NCBI GenBank assembly: GCA_028274465.1
Contig: CM051458.1
Coordinates: 11,051,566 to 11,115,565, forward strand
Length of the DNA stretch: 64,000 nt
Source of the DNA: Plantago ovata
Lineage: Eukaryota > Streptophyta > Magnoliopsida > Lamiales > Plantaginaceae
Direction of reading: 5' to 3'
The stretch's first letter is position 1, and each line of letters opens with the position of its first letter. A model generated the notes under the pieces. It saw nothing but the letters and a program-made list of their open reading frames with translations, had not been told where the DNA came from and made no database searches. The position numbers and the translations under genes were made by a program. This document shows, piece by piece, positions 54,294-64,000 of the stretch.

Positions 54294-56292
54294 TGTAAGA
54301 AAATATGGTCAGTATAACCCCTAGGGTTGGTGCAGCGGAATTTAAAATTTTCTTAACAAGCATATTGATTAATCATGCATATAACGTATATTAAACACAT
54401 CAGTAACAAGAATTACAGTAATTCAAAAGCAAGAACTACTATAGATTTCGGTGCAGGATCAAGTTCAATCAAGTCCTCGTAGTAATCAGCAAATCCTTCA
54501 CCTTCGGTGAAGTCAAAGATGTCTAATTCGTCTTGTTGAATTGCTGCAAAACAAAGATTAGTTTCCAGCTTCGGTTTTCCTCAACCTTGGTATCCACAGA
54601 TGAACGAACAGCTTATCGAGAAAATGCTAGGAGATTCTCGAGTCAAACACAAAGTTTGACTTTGGTCAACAGGGGGCGGCGGAGAGCTCATTTTCTTCTA
54701 GTGTGAGAGAGAATAGAAGAATGAGTGAATGAATGAATTTAGCTCTCTACTACTCTTCTTATATAGTAGTAAATATAAGGCCATAGAAGGTTCTATTAGA
54801 ATCCTGAAAGAAATAAGAATTCTAATTCTTATTGCACAAGTCGAGCCTTTACCTTTTATGTTCCAAACTCTAACAAGGTAAACCTTTTGTCTCACACTCC
54901 TAATTAGTTCAAAACTTATTCACACATATGCATAATTGGAGAAGGAGACAATCTCCTTCTCCCTTAATTCGGCCGCCCCTAAGGACTTGGTGGGCCCCAC
55001 ATACATGTGTAGTTGTGGCAATTTAAACTCAATTTAAATCTTGCCCAAGTGCTCATATAATCTAATTAATATGTTCTTTTAAATCCTCCTTTAATTATAT
55101 TTCTAAAATATAATTACCATTAAATTGCATTTTCAAAATACAATTAGTTTAATTAATATTCTTACAATATTAATTTGGTCATGACTAATTATAATTAACT
55201 TTGTTAATTATAATCCGTGTTCCAACAGTCATGCGAATAAGCTGGTTCACCACGTAGTGTGACCCATAGGGCCTCATTGTATTAAGCTAGACAAGACGCT
55301 AGGCCTCATGGAATTCCTAGACAATTCCACTTGCAATATTAATACATGAGGACGTTTGAGAGAAATCTCAAAGCTACCTTTCGTTGTGAAGCCTCATGCA
55401 CTCAATGCGGCGATGGTAAGGCCCTTTCATCTGACTGACTCGGTATGCACCTAGGATCGATGATGTGTCTATCCCATTAATGCACCCATGGCGCCTCAGG
55501 GAGATGTTTGGTTAGGTTGACATATTTATGACCATAAAAAATACTCTGTATGCTGGCCAGCGGTTTTACCAACACAACTATGAGGACTTGAGCAGTACTC
55601 TCCAATGCTACACATGAGAGATGAATCCCCTCCAGAGACCACTTATCATCCACACCTTGTATTATTGCCATGACCCCAAAAGGGCCGTATCTACCACGTA
55701 TTTCAGGGCGTAAGCGTTGGTTCCAACCAAAGGCCATGGCTCAACAATTGTGAAGATAAAGTCCTGAGAGTCTAAGGACGAATGGAATCACTTCCACAAC
55801 TCCGGTTCCCATAGACACCACAGTGTAGAGTATACATCGATGGGGATATCCGATGGGTACTTCCATTGTTCGGATAATCGCCTCGAACAATTATGCGCAA
55901 TTATGGGAACATCATGGACCCGTCCAATGATCCGTTCCATGGCCGTGGGATCGACCACACTTGCTCCAACAAGTATAACATCCACGTATACTAGTCTCAA
56001 TTGCTTCATCCAGACCTCTACATCCGAGATGAGCTTCGACTAGGGAGATTCGGGATGAATGATACTTCACATAGTTCCCACTAATTATGTGATCAGTCAT
56101 TCATCCACTAGGGACATGTTTGATATCGATACAGACCAATCAAATAGAGATATGACATGTTGTATGCCCGGTGTAATATAAATATATAAGTAAACATAAA
56201 CATGAATAAACAAACATACATTATATTACATTGATTGTGAAGTAGTACAGTTGTCTTTTATTGTGGTTGTCTATAGGACACTATCACTAACA
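54294..56292 (-). mobile_element. Solo LTR of copia family, reverse orientation, TSD GAAAT
   Basis: On the plus strand it reads TGTAAGAAAATATGG...CACTAACA, flanked by GAAAT at 54289-54293 and 56293-56297. It interrupts copia RNase H sequence, whose remainder follows at 56298-56456. Its right part is the reverse complement of the 3' LTR at 56469-57600, and it is homologous along its length to 61539-63640. Confidence 0.85.
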
Positions 56293-56456
56293 GAAATATC
56301 GTACGAATGATCATAGACAGAAAAGGGGAAATTAATATAGAACGTATCTCCACAATGGAAGACCGTGGCGGACCATTCACAAAGTCTAATATATGGAGGC
56401 TTATACAAGACATATGCTAATCTGTGAATTGAGCATAAATGTGATTGGTTCTAGTC

Positions 56457-56468
56457 CAAGTGGGAGAT
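56457..56468 (+). promoter_or_regulatory. Copia polypurine tract
   Basis: CAAGTGGGAGAT stands directly before the LTR start TGATAGT. AAGTGGGAGA is the typical plant copia second-strand primer site. Confidence 0.85.
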
Positions 56469-57600
56469 TGATAGTAAATATGTCCTAGAGACAACCACAT
56501 TTAATGACATATATACTACATCACAATCTACATAATATAATATATGTTTGTTATTCATGTTCATGTTTACTTATGTATTTGTATTACGCCGGGCATACAA
56601 CATGTCATATCTTTATCTGGTTGGTCTGTACTCATGATATCAAACATGTCCCTAATGGATAAATGACTGATCACATAATTAGTGGGAACCATGTGAATTA
56701 TCATTTATCCCAAACTCTCCCTAGTCGAAGCTCATGTCGGATGTAGGTGTCTGAATGAGACAATCGAGACTAGTATGCGTGGCTGTTATACTTGTTAGAG
56801 CAAGTGTGTTTCGATACCACGACCACGGAATGGATCGTTAGAACGAGTCCATGATGTTCCCATAATTGCGTATAGTTGTTCGAGGAGATTATCCGAACAA
56901 TGGAAGTACCCACTGGAGTTCCCAACGATGTGTACTCTACACTAAGGTGTCTATGCATGGGAACCAGAGTTGTGGAAGTGATGCCATTCGTCCTTGGACT
57001 CTCAGGACTTTGCCATCACATATGTTGCGTCATGCTCTTTGGTTGGAACCAACGCTTGCACCTGAAATAATTGGTAGATACGGCCCTTCTGGGATCATGG
57101 CAATATTACATACGGGGATGGTAGTAGATCTATGGAGAGGATTCATCTCTCATGTGTAGCAATGGAGAGTACTTCTCAAGTCATTCATAGTTGTGTTGGT
57201 AAAGTCGTTGGCCAACGCACAAATATATTTAGGATGTCCTAAATATATCTCGGTAACCAGACAACTCACTGAAGACAGCATGAGTGTATTATTGGGATAG
57301 ACACTTCATCGATCCTAGATGCATTCGAGTAAGTCAGATGAAAGAACCTTACCATCGCCGCATTGAGTGCATCAGGCTTCCCCAACGAAAGGTGGTTTTG
57401 AGCTTTCCCTCAAACATCCTCATGTATTAATATCGCAAATGGAATCGTCTGAGAATTCCATAATGCCTAGTCGTCTTGTCTAGCTTACTACATTGAGGCG
57501 CTATGGGTCACATGATACGGTGGACCGCCTTGACCGAAAATATTGTAGAAAAAATTATAATTAACTTGGTTAATTATAATAGATTGTGGCATAATTAATA
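56469..57600 (+). repeat. Copia 3' LTR, truncated
   Basis: Begins TGATAGTAAATATGTCC after the polypurine tract. It matches the reverse complement of 55190-56286 and of 62500-63640. It breaks off near 57600, where the 180-bp dispersed repeat begins; the second half of the LTR is missing. Confidence 0.8.
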
Positions 57601-57603
57601 ATT

Positions 57604-57785
57604 GGGTAATTTTCATATAGCCCCCTCTTAGTTTTTTTAATTACAGATCATACCCTCTTAGTTCAACAATTACATGTAGCCCAAGGTTTGACAAAATCAA
57701 TTACATATAGCACCACGAACTTGACTTTTTTCGAATTAAGAGCTGAAAATGACATTTTTAGCCCTGCCGGAATTTCAGATTCTTG
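57604..57785. repeat. Dispersed 180-bp repeat, copy 2
   Basis: Matches 13694-13872 in the same orientation. It starts right at the break of the copia 3' LTR, so it probably marks an inserted or joined element. Confidence 0.6.
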
Positions 57786-58055
57786 CCTGAGACAAACAAC
57801 TTAAATTTGCATTATTTACGCATTTGCCTCTAAATTATTTTATTCTACAAAATTAACTTTAATATATTTTAAATTAGCCATAAAAATTATATAAATTTCA
57901 AAATGAACTAATATTTATTATAAAAGAACCCCAAATTAAAGATTTGTTTCAATTATTCCCCAAACTATTTCAAAATAAATTATTAAAATAAAAAAAATAA
58001 AAAAAACAGCCTCGGCTCCGATTCGGGAGCTGTTTTCAACTTCGAAATCGGAGTT
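57786..58055. other. AT-rich unclassified sequence
   Basis: No gene, no repeat recognised. Presumably the interior of the element led by the 180-bp repeat. Confidence 0.3.
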
Positions 58056-58433
58056 CACTACTAGAAAAATTGAGACTAGGGACGCAAATTAGCGACGCAT
58101 AACCATGCGTCGCTAATTTTAGCGACCCATAGCCCATGCGTCGCTAATTAGCGACCCTTGAGCTTTGGTCGCTAAATTAGCGACGCATGGTTATGCGTCG
58201 CTAAATTTAGCGACCCATAGCTATTTGCTGAGTTTGATTTCCATCCTAGCTACAGTGGTCCATTAAAAACAAATTAACCATGCGTCGCTAATTTAGCGAC
58301 CAAAGCTCAAGGGTCGCTAAATTAGCGACGCATGGGCTATAGGCCGCTAAAATTAGCGACGCATGGGCTATGGGTCGCTAAAATTAGCGAACATGGGCTA
58401 TGGGTCGCAAAAACTGCATAATTTTCAAGTGGG
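58056..58433. mobile_element. CACTA-type foldback MITE
   Basis: Starts CACTACTAGAAAAATTGAG; the right end AATTTTCAAGTGG is a degenerate inverse of it. Both arms are arrays of TTAGCGACGCATGG-type motifs (and TTAGCGACCCATAG variants), inverted around a short centre near 58225-58270, so the whole element could form one hairpin. No ORF. Confidence 0.75.
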
Positions 58434-59152
58434 TCTCCTCACATTCAACTGGAGCTATAGGGCTCATCTGTTATCGGATTGGTGCGCATAACCTACCGTT
58501 GGATACCTCGTTGAGTTATCTACGTGTGGACGTTGATTTGAGGTTGATTCAATATCGTATGAAGGAGTTATGGATGAAATGGCTAGACTGCACTAATCTT
58601 GCACACTTGAACGACTCCAAAACCTTTATCCAAACATCTGAATATGTGCTTCTAAGGTAAGTCTAAATTTTTCCCAAATGAAATTCTTGGCTTAAATCGA
58701 ACTACGGTCTCTCACGAACATATCCATGGAGATCGAGAAACTTCAACAAGATCACTTTGCAGCGTTTTATGCTCAAAATCACAGTTTCGTACCTAAGTGC
58801 TTGAAACATGAAAAACATCAAAACGTGACACTATTCTACAAAACTAAAAGAAAAAAACACTTAAGAAATAAGGAGTGCACAAAGAATATAAAATAACACC
58901 AAAACTGAAGTCCGTAACTAAGTAATCCCAACCGTTAAAAAATAAACTATTAGTGTCTAAGTAACTCAACCGTTAAGAAATAAAAAAAAAAAAAAATTAA
59001 AATAGTGACCTATTCCTTAGATAGTCCACTTAGTAATCGAGATATCTTAAACCGTATGAAGATATAAACGGTTTATAAATATAAACATATGGAAGTGACT
59101 ATGAAGAGCAATAACTATATATTATCTAGAACTTATACAAGAATTATTACAA
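58434..59152. other. Unclassified intergenic stretch
   Basis: An 86-codon open stretch at 58400-58660 overlaps the MITE end and matches nothing I know. The rest is AT-rich with an A-run near 58980-58996. Confidence 0.3.
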
Positions 59153-59215
59153 GTATTGGTAGCCGAGTGGTAAGGGTGTTGGGTAAGGATGTCCTAGGTT
59201 CGAACAATAGAGCTT
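59153..59215 (+). mobile_element. tRNA-related SINE head fragment
   Basis: Box A TAGCCGAGTGG (59160) and box B GGTTCGAAC (about 59201) are 41 bases apart, as in the intronic SINE at 44602. There is no full cloverleaf and no SINE body; LINE sequence follows directly. Confidence 0.5.
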
Positions 59216-59234
59216 GTACCACTCTTTCAGCCAA

Positions 59235-60697
59235 ACCAACAGACTCCTTCATTTGGAAGAGAATTTGTGTTGTGCATATCCAGACCCAACAACATATGGT
59301 CTGGCAGGTTGGAAGTGGTATCTTGTATTTTTGGTGGGATGCTCGGTTGCTTCCTCAAGGAAAGAGCCTCCTCTCCTTTGGATCCAATATTGAGAATCCC
59401 TCCTCTTTGGTCTCTTATTGGTGGACTCCTGATGGTCAATGGGACTATGAAAAACTGAGAGAAGCTCTTCCTTTGAACCTTGCTGGTCAAGTATTTTTAC
59501 ATACTTCTAGTTCAACTAGAACAACTACTCCTATGTGGAAGCTTTCTAAGGATGGAGACTTTTCTACTTCCTCAATAAGACATGAGATAAGGGAGAAGAA
59601 AAACACAAATAATGTTTTCCAGCTTATCTGGAATATTCATACTCTCCCTACTATTTCTATCTTTTGCTGGAAAGTACTGAATAAATGGTTACCTGTTGAT
59701 ACCATAATGCAGCATAGGGGTATCACTCTTGTTTCTAGGTGTCAATGCTGCAGGGCTATTGAGACTCTTGACCATACTCTCATCAACAATGTTGAAATCA
59801 GGAGAGTATGGGACTGGTTCTCAAATTTCTTTGGTGTGCAAGTGATTCAAGGGCAAAACTTTCTGAATAGACTGTTAAGTTGGTTTAACTCCTCTGATTA
59901 TGTGATGCATGGCCATATTAGAACTTTTGTCCCTATGCTAATTGCTTGGTTTGGTTGGAAGCTAGGAATAGAGTTAAACATGAAAATGAAAAAAGCAAAG
60001 CTAATCACATTATTTGGCAAGTCCATGAATATTTGAGAATAACTTATGTTGCTAATCCTATGACTGCCAGACAATGGAAAGGAGATGAAAGGGTAGCTGA
60101 GATGTGGAACTTCACAATTCCAAGGAACCCTGGTAAACCTTGGACTTTAGTAAGATGGGAAAGACCTTCCCCTGGTTGGGTCAAAATCAACACTCATGTG
60201 TCTTTTAGTAGAAACTTGAACACTGCTAGGGTGGCCAGTCTTGTTAGAGATGATGATGGGAGGTTTTTAGGAGCCAAGCAAATTTTAATTCTTCCTACAA
60301 GTGTCTTTTATGCTGATCTGTTTGTTGTAGTTGATGGGATTAATTTGTGTTTTGAAAAGGGTTGGAATAACATTATCATTGAAACTGATAATCCTTCTGT
60401 TTCAGAACTTTCTTAATGGCAAAAAAAATCAAGTTAAGTGGCAATGGTGGAGTTTGTTCTCAATTTCAGGTTTTGAAGGAAACAACAAGTCCAGTGATAC
60501 AACACATATACTCTGAAGGGAACCAAGCTGCCAGCACCCTTGCCAGTGAAATTGGTTCTGACTGGGGAGTAAGTTCTGGTAAAATCTTAACTCTACCTGA
60601 TTGCTCAAGAGCTTTTAAAAACATCATGTACTCTGACAGAACTGGGAGACCTTATTTGAGAATTCCAAGCAATGAAAGAAACCTTTTTTATGTTTAA
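59235..60697 (+). pseudogene. LINE G ORF2 end: zf-RVT and RNase H
   Basis: The frame runs SFIWKRI..., WWTPDGQWDYEKL, then zf-RVT (LIWNIHTLPTISIFCWKVLNKWLP...C-x-C-C...DHTLI). Here the usual final cysteine is asparagine. A frame change near 59950 and another near 60416 follow. RNase H reads WVKINTHVS (first Asp replaced by His), FYADLFVVVDGI (Glu replaced by Asp), IIETDNPSV and GNQAASTLAS. Several catalytic residues are lost, so RNase H would be inactive. Confidence 0.7.
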
Positions 60698-61090
60698 GAG
60701 AGATACTATTGACCTACCCATGATCTCTAGCCTGATTGAAAAACTTGTTTCTGACCTACTGACCAGGGTCATTTCTTCTGTCTATACTGAAAACAATATT
60801 TGGAATCCTCACTCCTCTTCGATTTTGGGACTGTGTACACCTCTTCACAGTTCTATTTTTGCTCTCTCTGTCACATAAGCACATCCTTGTGTAACACTAA
60901 CACACTTGTAGTTGTTTTGTCTATTAAAAGTGCTCAATTAAACTGGAGAATAAGGATGGCTGAAGGAGTTGAAAAATGGCGGTTTAAAAAACAAAAGGAA
61001 AAAAATAAAAAAGAGAAAAAAGAAAAAAAAGGAAAAAAAGAAGAAAAGAAGAAAAAAGAAGGAAAAAAGAAAGAAAAAAGGAAAAGAGGT
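59235..61090 (+). mobile_element. LINE G, 5'-truncated, with RNase H
   Basis: Contains the end of ORF2 followed by a 3' UTR and a long A/G-rich tract (about 60975-61090) that may be a decayed poly(A). The 5' truncation lies in the region between RT and zf-RVT. Confidence 0.75.
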
Positions 61091-61538
61091 TTTGCAAAGG
61101 CTTTTGTTGCTTACTAGAAACTTTTAGTGTGCCATAACTGCATTGACTTCAAGCAGTCACCTGCGACTACTTTGAGAAAGAAGAACACTTTGATTAGTCT
61201 AATTACTACTTGGAATAATACAGGAAACAAGTTCATAAACTGGAAAGAAGCTGCTTACTCATTGTCCTGGTTCTTAAATGAATTAACATCTGATTGCAGG
61301 CATAATCTTTTGGGCAAAAGAGGGAAACAATTGGAGTTGAATTTGCAGTTATTTTTACTTAGGTTGACTCTGTTGATGGAGGAAAAAGGGAGGAAGCTGG
61401 AGTTGAAACAAGACTGTCAGGAGAAAATCTTTAAGGCAAAAAAGAAAAAGAAAGAAAAAATTTCAAGTTGTTTGGAAAAGACTACCAGGTCAAGAACACT
61501 TCAAGTGGCATTTCAGTGGTGAAGGTAGGATTTATTTT
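61091..61538. other. Unrecognised stretch with an open frame
   Basis: An open frame 61127-61522 (131 codons, lysine-rich) shows no known domain. The sequence appears to continue after the solo LTR at 63646, so it was one region before that insertion. It may be LINE 3' UTR or host intergenic DNA. Confidence 0.3.
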
Positions 61539-63640
61539 TGTAAGAAAATATGGTCAGAGTTACCCCTAGGGTACGCAGCGGAATTTTAAAAATTTTCTTA
61601 ACATACTGGTTAATTGATTATGCATATGTCGTATATATATAAACACGTCAATTAGAAGACTAACCTTACTTCCAAAGCAGCTTCCAAGTCTTCGTAATAT
61701 TCCGGTGTATCTTCTCCTTCGTCGAAGTCGAAGATATCTACAATACTCTGTATATCTGCAAGACAATAAGAGTTAGTTTCCAGCTCCTAGAACCTCAACC
61801 TTGGTATCCACGGATGAACAGCCTATCGGAAGAATGCTAGGATATTCTTTATGTGACCAAGAAGACGGGGCGACAATTCCCTCCGGTGGCGGTGTGCGCG
61901 CGCGTGAGGCTAAGGGGAGGAGGGGAGAGTTTTATTTTCTCTAAGAAATCTGGGTAGAATGACTGTGAAAGTCTATGTCTGAAACCGTATTTCAAAATCG
62001 TATGTAAAACTCTCTCTAATAGTCCACTATATATAGTAGTCTATAAAAGTCTAAAGCATAAGCAATTAGACTTCGTAAAGGAATAAGAATCAAATTCTTA
62101 TCGCACAAGGAAACCAATATCAAGTCTAGATTCATTCCCAATCAAATCAAAACTCAATCAGGAAAATCTAACTTATCCATTGGACTTCTAATAGAGGAAG
62201 GAGTCGAACTCCTTCCCCTACTCAGCCACGCGCGCGCGCGCCTGTCCTACAGGACGTGGGTCCCACTTTTGGGACCCACTTATATTTCTAAGGCAATCCA
62301 AACTCCAAGTAGATTTTGCCCAAGTGCATATGTTAATTCTAAATTAACATATCCTTTACAATCAAACCTCCATTATATTTCCAAAATATAATCTTTAATT
62401 GTATTTACATAAAATACAATTAATTAGCCAATTCAATTAATAATTCCAAATCATTAATTATTGAGCCACCAATTATTATAATTAATTCCAAATTAATTAT
62501 AATCCATCAATCACAATTAATTCCAAATTAATTGCGATTCCATCTTCAAGGATATTCTGATAGGCTGAATCACCACATAGTGTGACCCATAGGGCCTCAC
62601 CGTATTAAGCAAGTCCTAGACTAGGCAACATGGAATTCCTAGACGGATCCATTTGCAATATTAATACGTGAGGACGTTTGAGAGGTTTCTCAAAGCTAAC
62701 CCTTTCGTTGCGAAGCCTGTTGCGCTCAACGCGGCGATGGTAACGTCCCTTCATCTGACTTGCTCGGATGTATCTAGGATCGATGAAGTGTCTATCCCAA
62801 TAATACATCCACGGGCGTCTCAGGGAGTTGTTTGGTTAAGATATACTTATGACCATCATAATATATCATTTGCACTGGCCAGTGACTTTACCAACACAAC
62901 TATGCAGACTACGAGCAGTGCTCTCCTGTGCTACACTTGAGAGATGAATCCTTCACAGAATCACTTATCACCCCCATTTGTATTTAGCCATAATCCTGGA
63001 TCGTGTCTTAGGTCAACTGCTTATTCAGAGCTGACATCGACGGGTCCACCAAGGATATGGAGCAACAAATGTGATGATAAAGTCCTGTAAGTGCAAAGGA
63101 CGAATGGCATCACTTCGACAACTCACCGGTTCCCATAGACACGTCGGTGTAGAGTATACATCGGTGGGAGTGTCCAGTGGGTACTTCCATTGTTCGATAA
63201 AGCTTCTTCGAACAACTATGCGCAGTTATGGGAACGTTCCTTGATTGTCCTACGATCCGTTCCGTGGCCGTGGGATCGGCTCACACTTGCTCCAACAAGT
63301 ATAACCTCCACGCATACTAGTCTTGTCAGGTTCATTCAGACCCCCACATCCGAGATGTACCACGACTAGGGAGAGTTTGGGATAGATGATAACTCACATA
63401 GCTCCCACTAACTGTGTGATCGGTCATCTATCCGAGGGGACATGTTCAGTATCAATACAGACAGCAATAAAGATATGACATGCTGCAGCCTGGTGTAATA
63501 TAAATATGAAAGCGATACTAAACAGTAAAATGAAGCAAACATATATTATATTACGTTGACCTGTGTAATAGTACATATATGTCCTCTATAAGGGCACCAT
63601 GCCCTTAGTAAGGACTGTCTCTAGGACATATACACTATCA
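61539..63640 (-). mobile_element. Solo LTR of copia family, TSD ATTTT
   Basis: Reads TGTAAGAAAATATGG...ACACTATCA on the plus strand, flanked by ATTTT at 61534-61538 and 63641-63645. It is homologous to 54294-56292 over its length, with the same landmarks (CAACCTTGGTATCCAC near the left end, TAGTGTGACCCATAGGGCCT in the middle, CCGTGGGATCG near the right). Confidence 0.9.
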
Positions 63641-64000
63641 ATTTTTGGGGAGGGGGTTGCATTTTTGTGTCTGTTGTCTATGTCTAAAACGGAGGAATCA
63701 GATAAGACAACTTCTCCAAGAATTTGCATTCATTCTGATTTGGCAAGGGTAGCTTCTCACTTTTCTTCTACTCCTGTTTGCACTTGGCCTTTATTGCTAC
63801 TAAAAGTGTTTGTTACCTTTTGTCTTAGAGTCCTCCTCTTTGACTGGTTAGAAAATTTAGCACTGCACACAGAAGCACCCAGTAAAAAAGTCTGCATGTG
63901 TCCTTGTTTCTGTAAGTATTGGTGGAGCAACTGTTTTCCTGGTTTGCTTCTCTGGATTGATATTTTGAAATCTAACTGTAACTACCACTTCTGGAGGTCA
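63641..64000. other. Unclassified sequence to window end
   Basis: No gene recognised. Continues the sequence left of the solo LTR. Confidence 0.3.

Larger units (their letters stand above)
49742..57600 (+). mobile_element. Decayed Ty1/copia retrotransposon, broken by two solo LTRs
   Basis: Order on the plus strand is gag, GAG-pre-integrase, integrase end, RVT_2 reverse transcriptase, RNase H, polypurine tract, 3' LTR, as in copia. Insertions at 51312-52235 and 54294-56292 split it. Many stops and frameshifts. The 5' LTR was not found. Confidence 0.8.

Noticed and set aside
55477..57159. Several 60-97 codon ORFs in the LTRs
   Set aside because: Their mirrored appearance in 54294-56292 and 56469-57600 follows from the inverted LTR copies; no domain.
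59155..59215. tRNA-Leu-like gene
   Set aside because: Boxes are present but the 3' half does not pair with the 5' end and no discriminator/CCA-side stem is visible.
60800..61117. Lysine-rich 105-codon ORF
   Set aside because: Translation of an A/G-rich tract at the LINE 3' end.
1..64000. CRISPR arrays, operons, riboswitches, bacterial terminators
   Set aside because: Sequence is plant nuclear DNA; short repeats found are microsatellites or transposon repeats without CRISPR spacing.

Overview
This is eukaryotic nuclear DNA from a plant, most likely a eudicot. The evidence is a single AP2/ERF-type protein, a spliced MATE/DTX transporter with GT-AG introns, a CYP71-type P450 remnant, and a dense load of plant transposon families (L1-type LINEs with DUF4283-like, zf-RVT and RNase H domains, a PB1/MULE/SWIM Mutator-like element, Ty1/copia, CACTA, Stowaway). 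There are no operons, CRISPR arrays or bacterial signals. Only two host genes look intact: the AP2/ERF-like gene (3792-4286) and the MATE gene (42678-47555, eight exons, 500 residues). Most of the rest is transposable element sequence in various states of decay. One 100-base assembly gap lies at 51596-51695.

Layout. 1-3735: minus-strand LINE with an RRM in ORF1, cut by the window edge. 3792-4286: AP2/ERF-like gene. 4492-8301: plus-strand non-LTR retrotransposon with zinc fingers, reverse transcriptase and a C-terminal restriction-like endonuclease, lying between two (TAA)n microsatellites. 8526-10812: CACTA-like non-autonomous element ending at a truncated LINE. 10931-13516: decayed LTR element with degenerate internal repeats and a CACTA end in it. 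13694-19230: Mutator-like element, transposase on the minus strand and a GRF-like zinc-finger ORF on the plus strand. 19333-24485: nearly complete minus LINE (A). 24600-32869: plus LINE (B) split by a full-length minus LINE (C) with an 11-bp target-site duplication. 33102-37002: one LINE whose 5' part is inverted (twin-priming structure, 15-bp duplication). 37215-41569: 5'-truncated LINE (F) carrying a 1.2-kb solo LTR 6 bp from its end. 41583-41932: TRIM-like element. 42316-42544: Stowaway-like MITE upstream of the MATE gene. 42678-47555: MATE gene with a SINE, an LTR-like piece and a Stowaway MITE in intron 3. 47737-48266: P450 pseudogene. 49742-57600: decayed plus-strand copia element broken by two solo LTRs. 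58056-58433: CACTA foldback MITE. 59153-61090: SINE head and LINE 3' fragment. 61539-63640: a further solo LTR of the copia family.

The transposons do not act as one pathway; they form a nested insertion record. The most unusual item is the restriction-like-endonuclease non-LTR element at 4577-8219, a lineage best known from animals, flanked by TAA repeats as Dong/R4-type elements are. Its decay is light: one frameshift and two TAG codons. The second is the single LINE with a 5' inversion at 33102-37002. Coordinates of element ends are exact where a target-site duplication is quoted and approximate otherwise.
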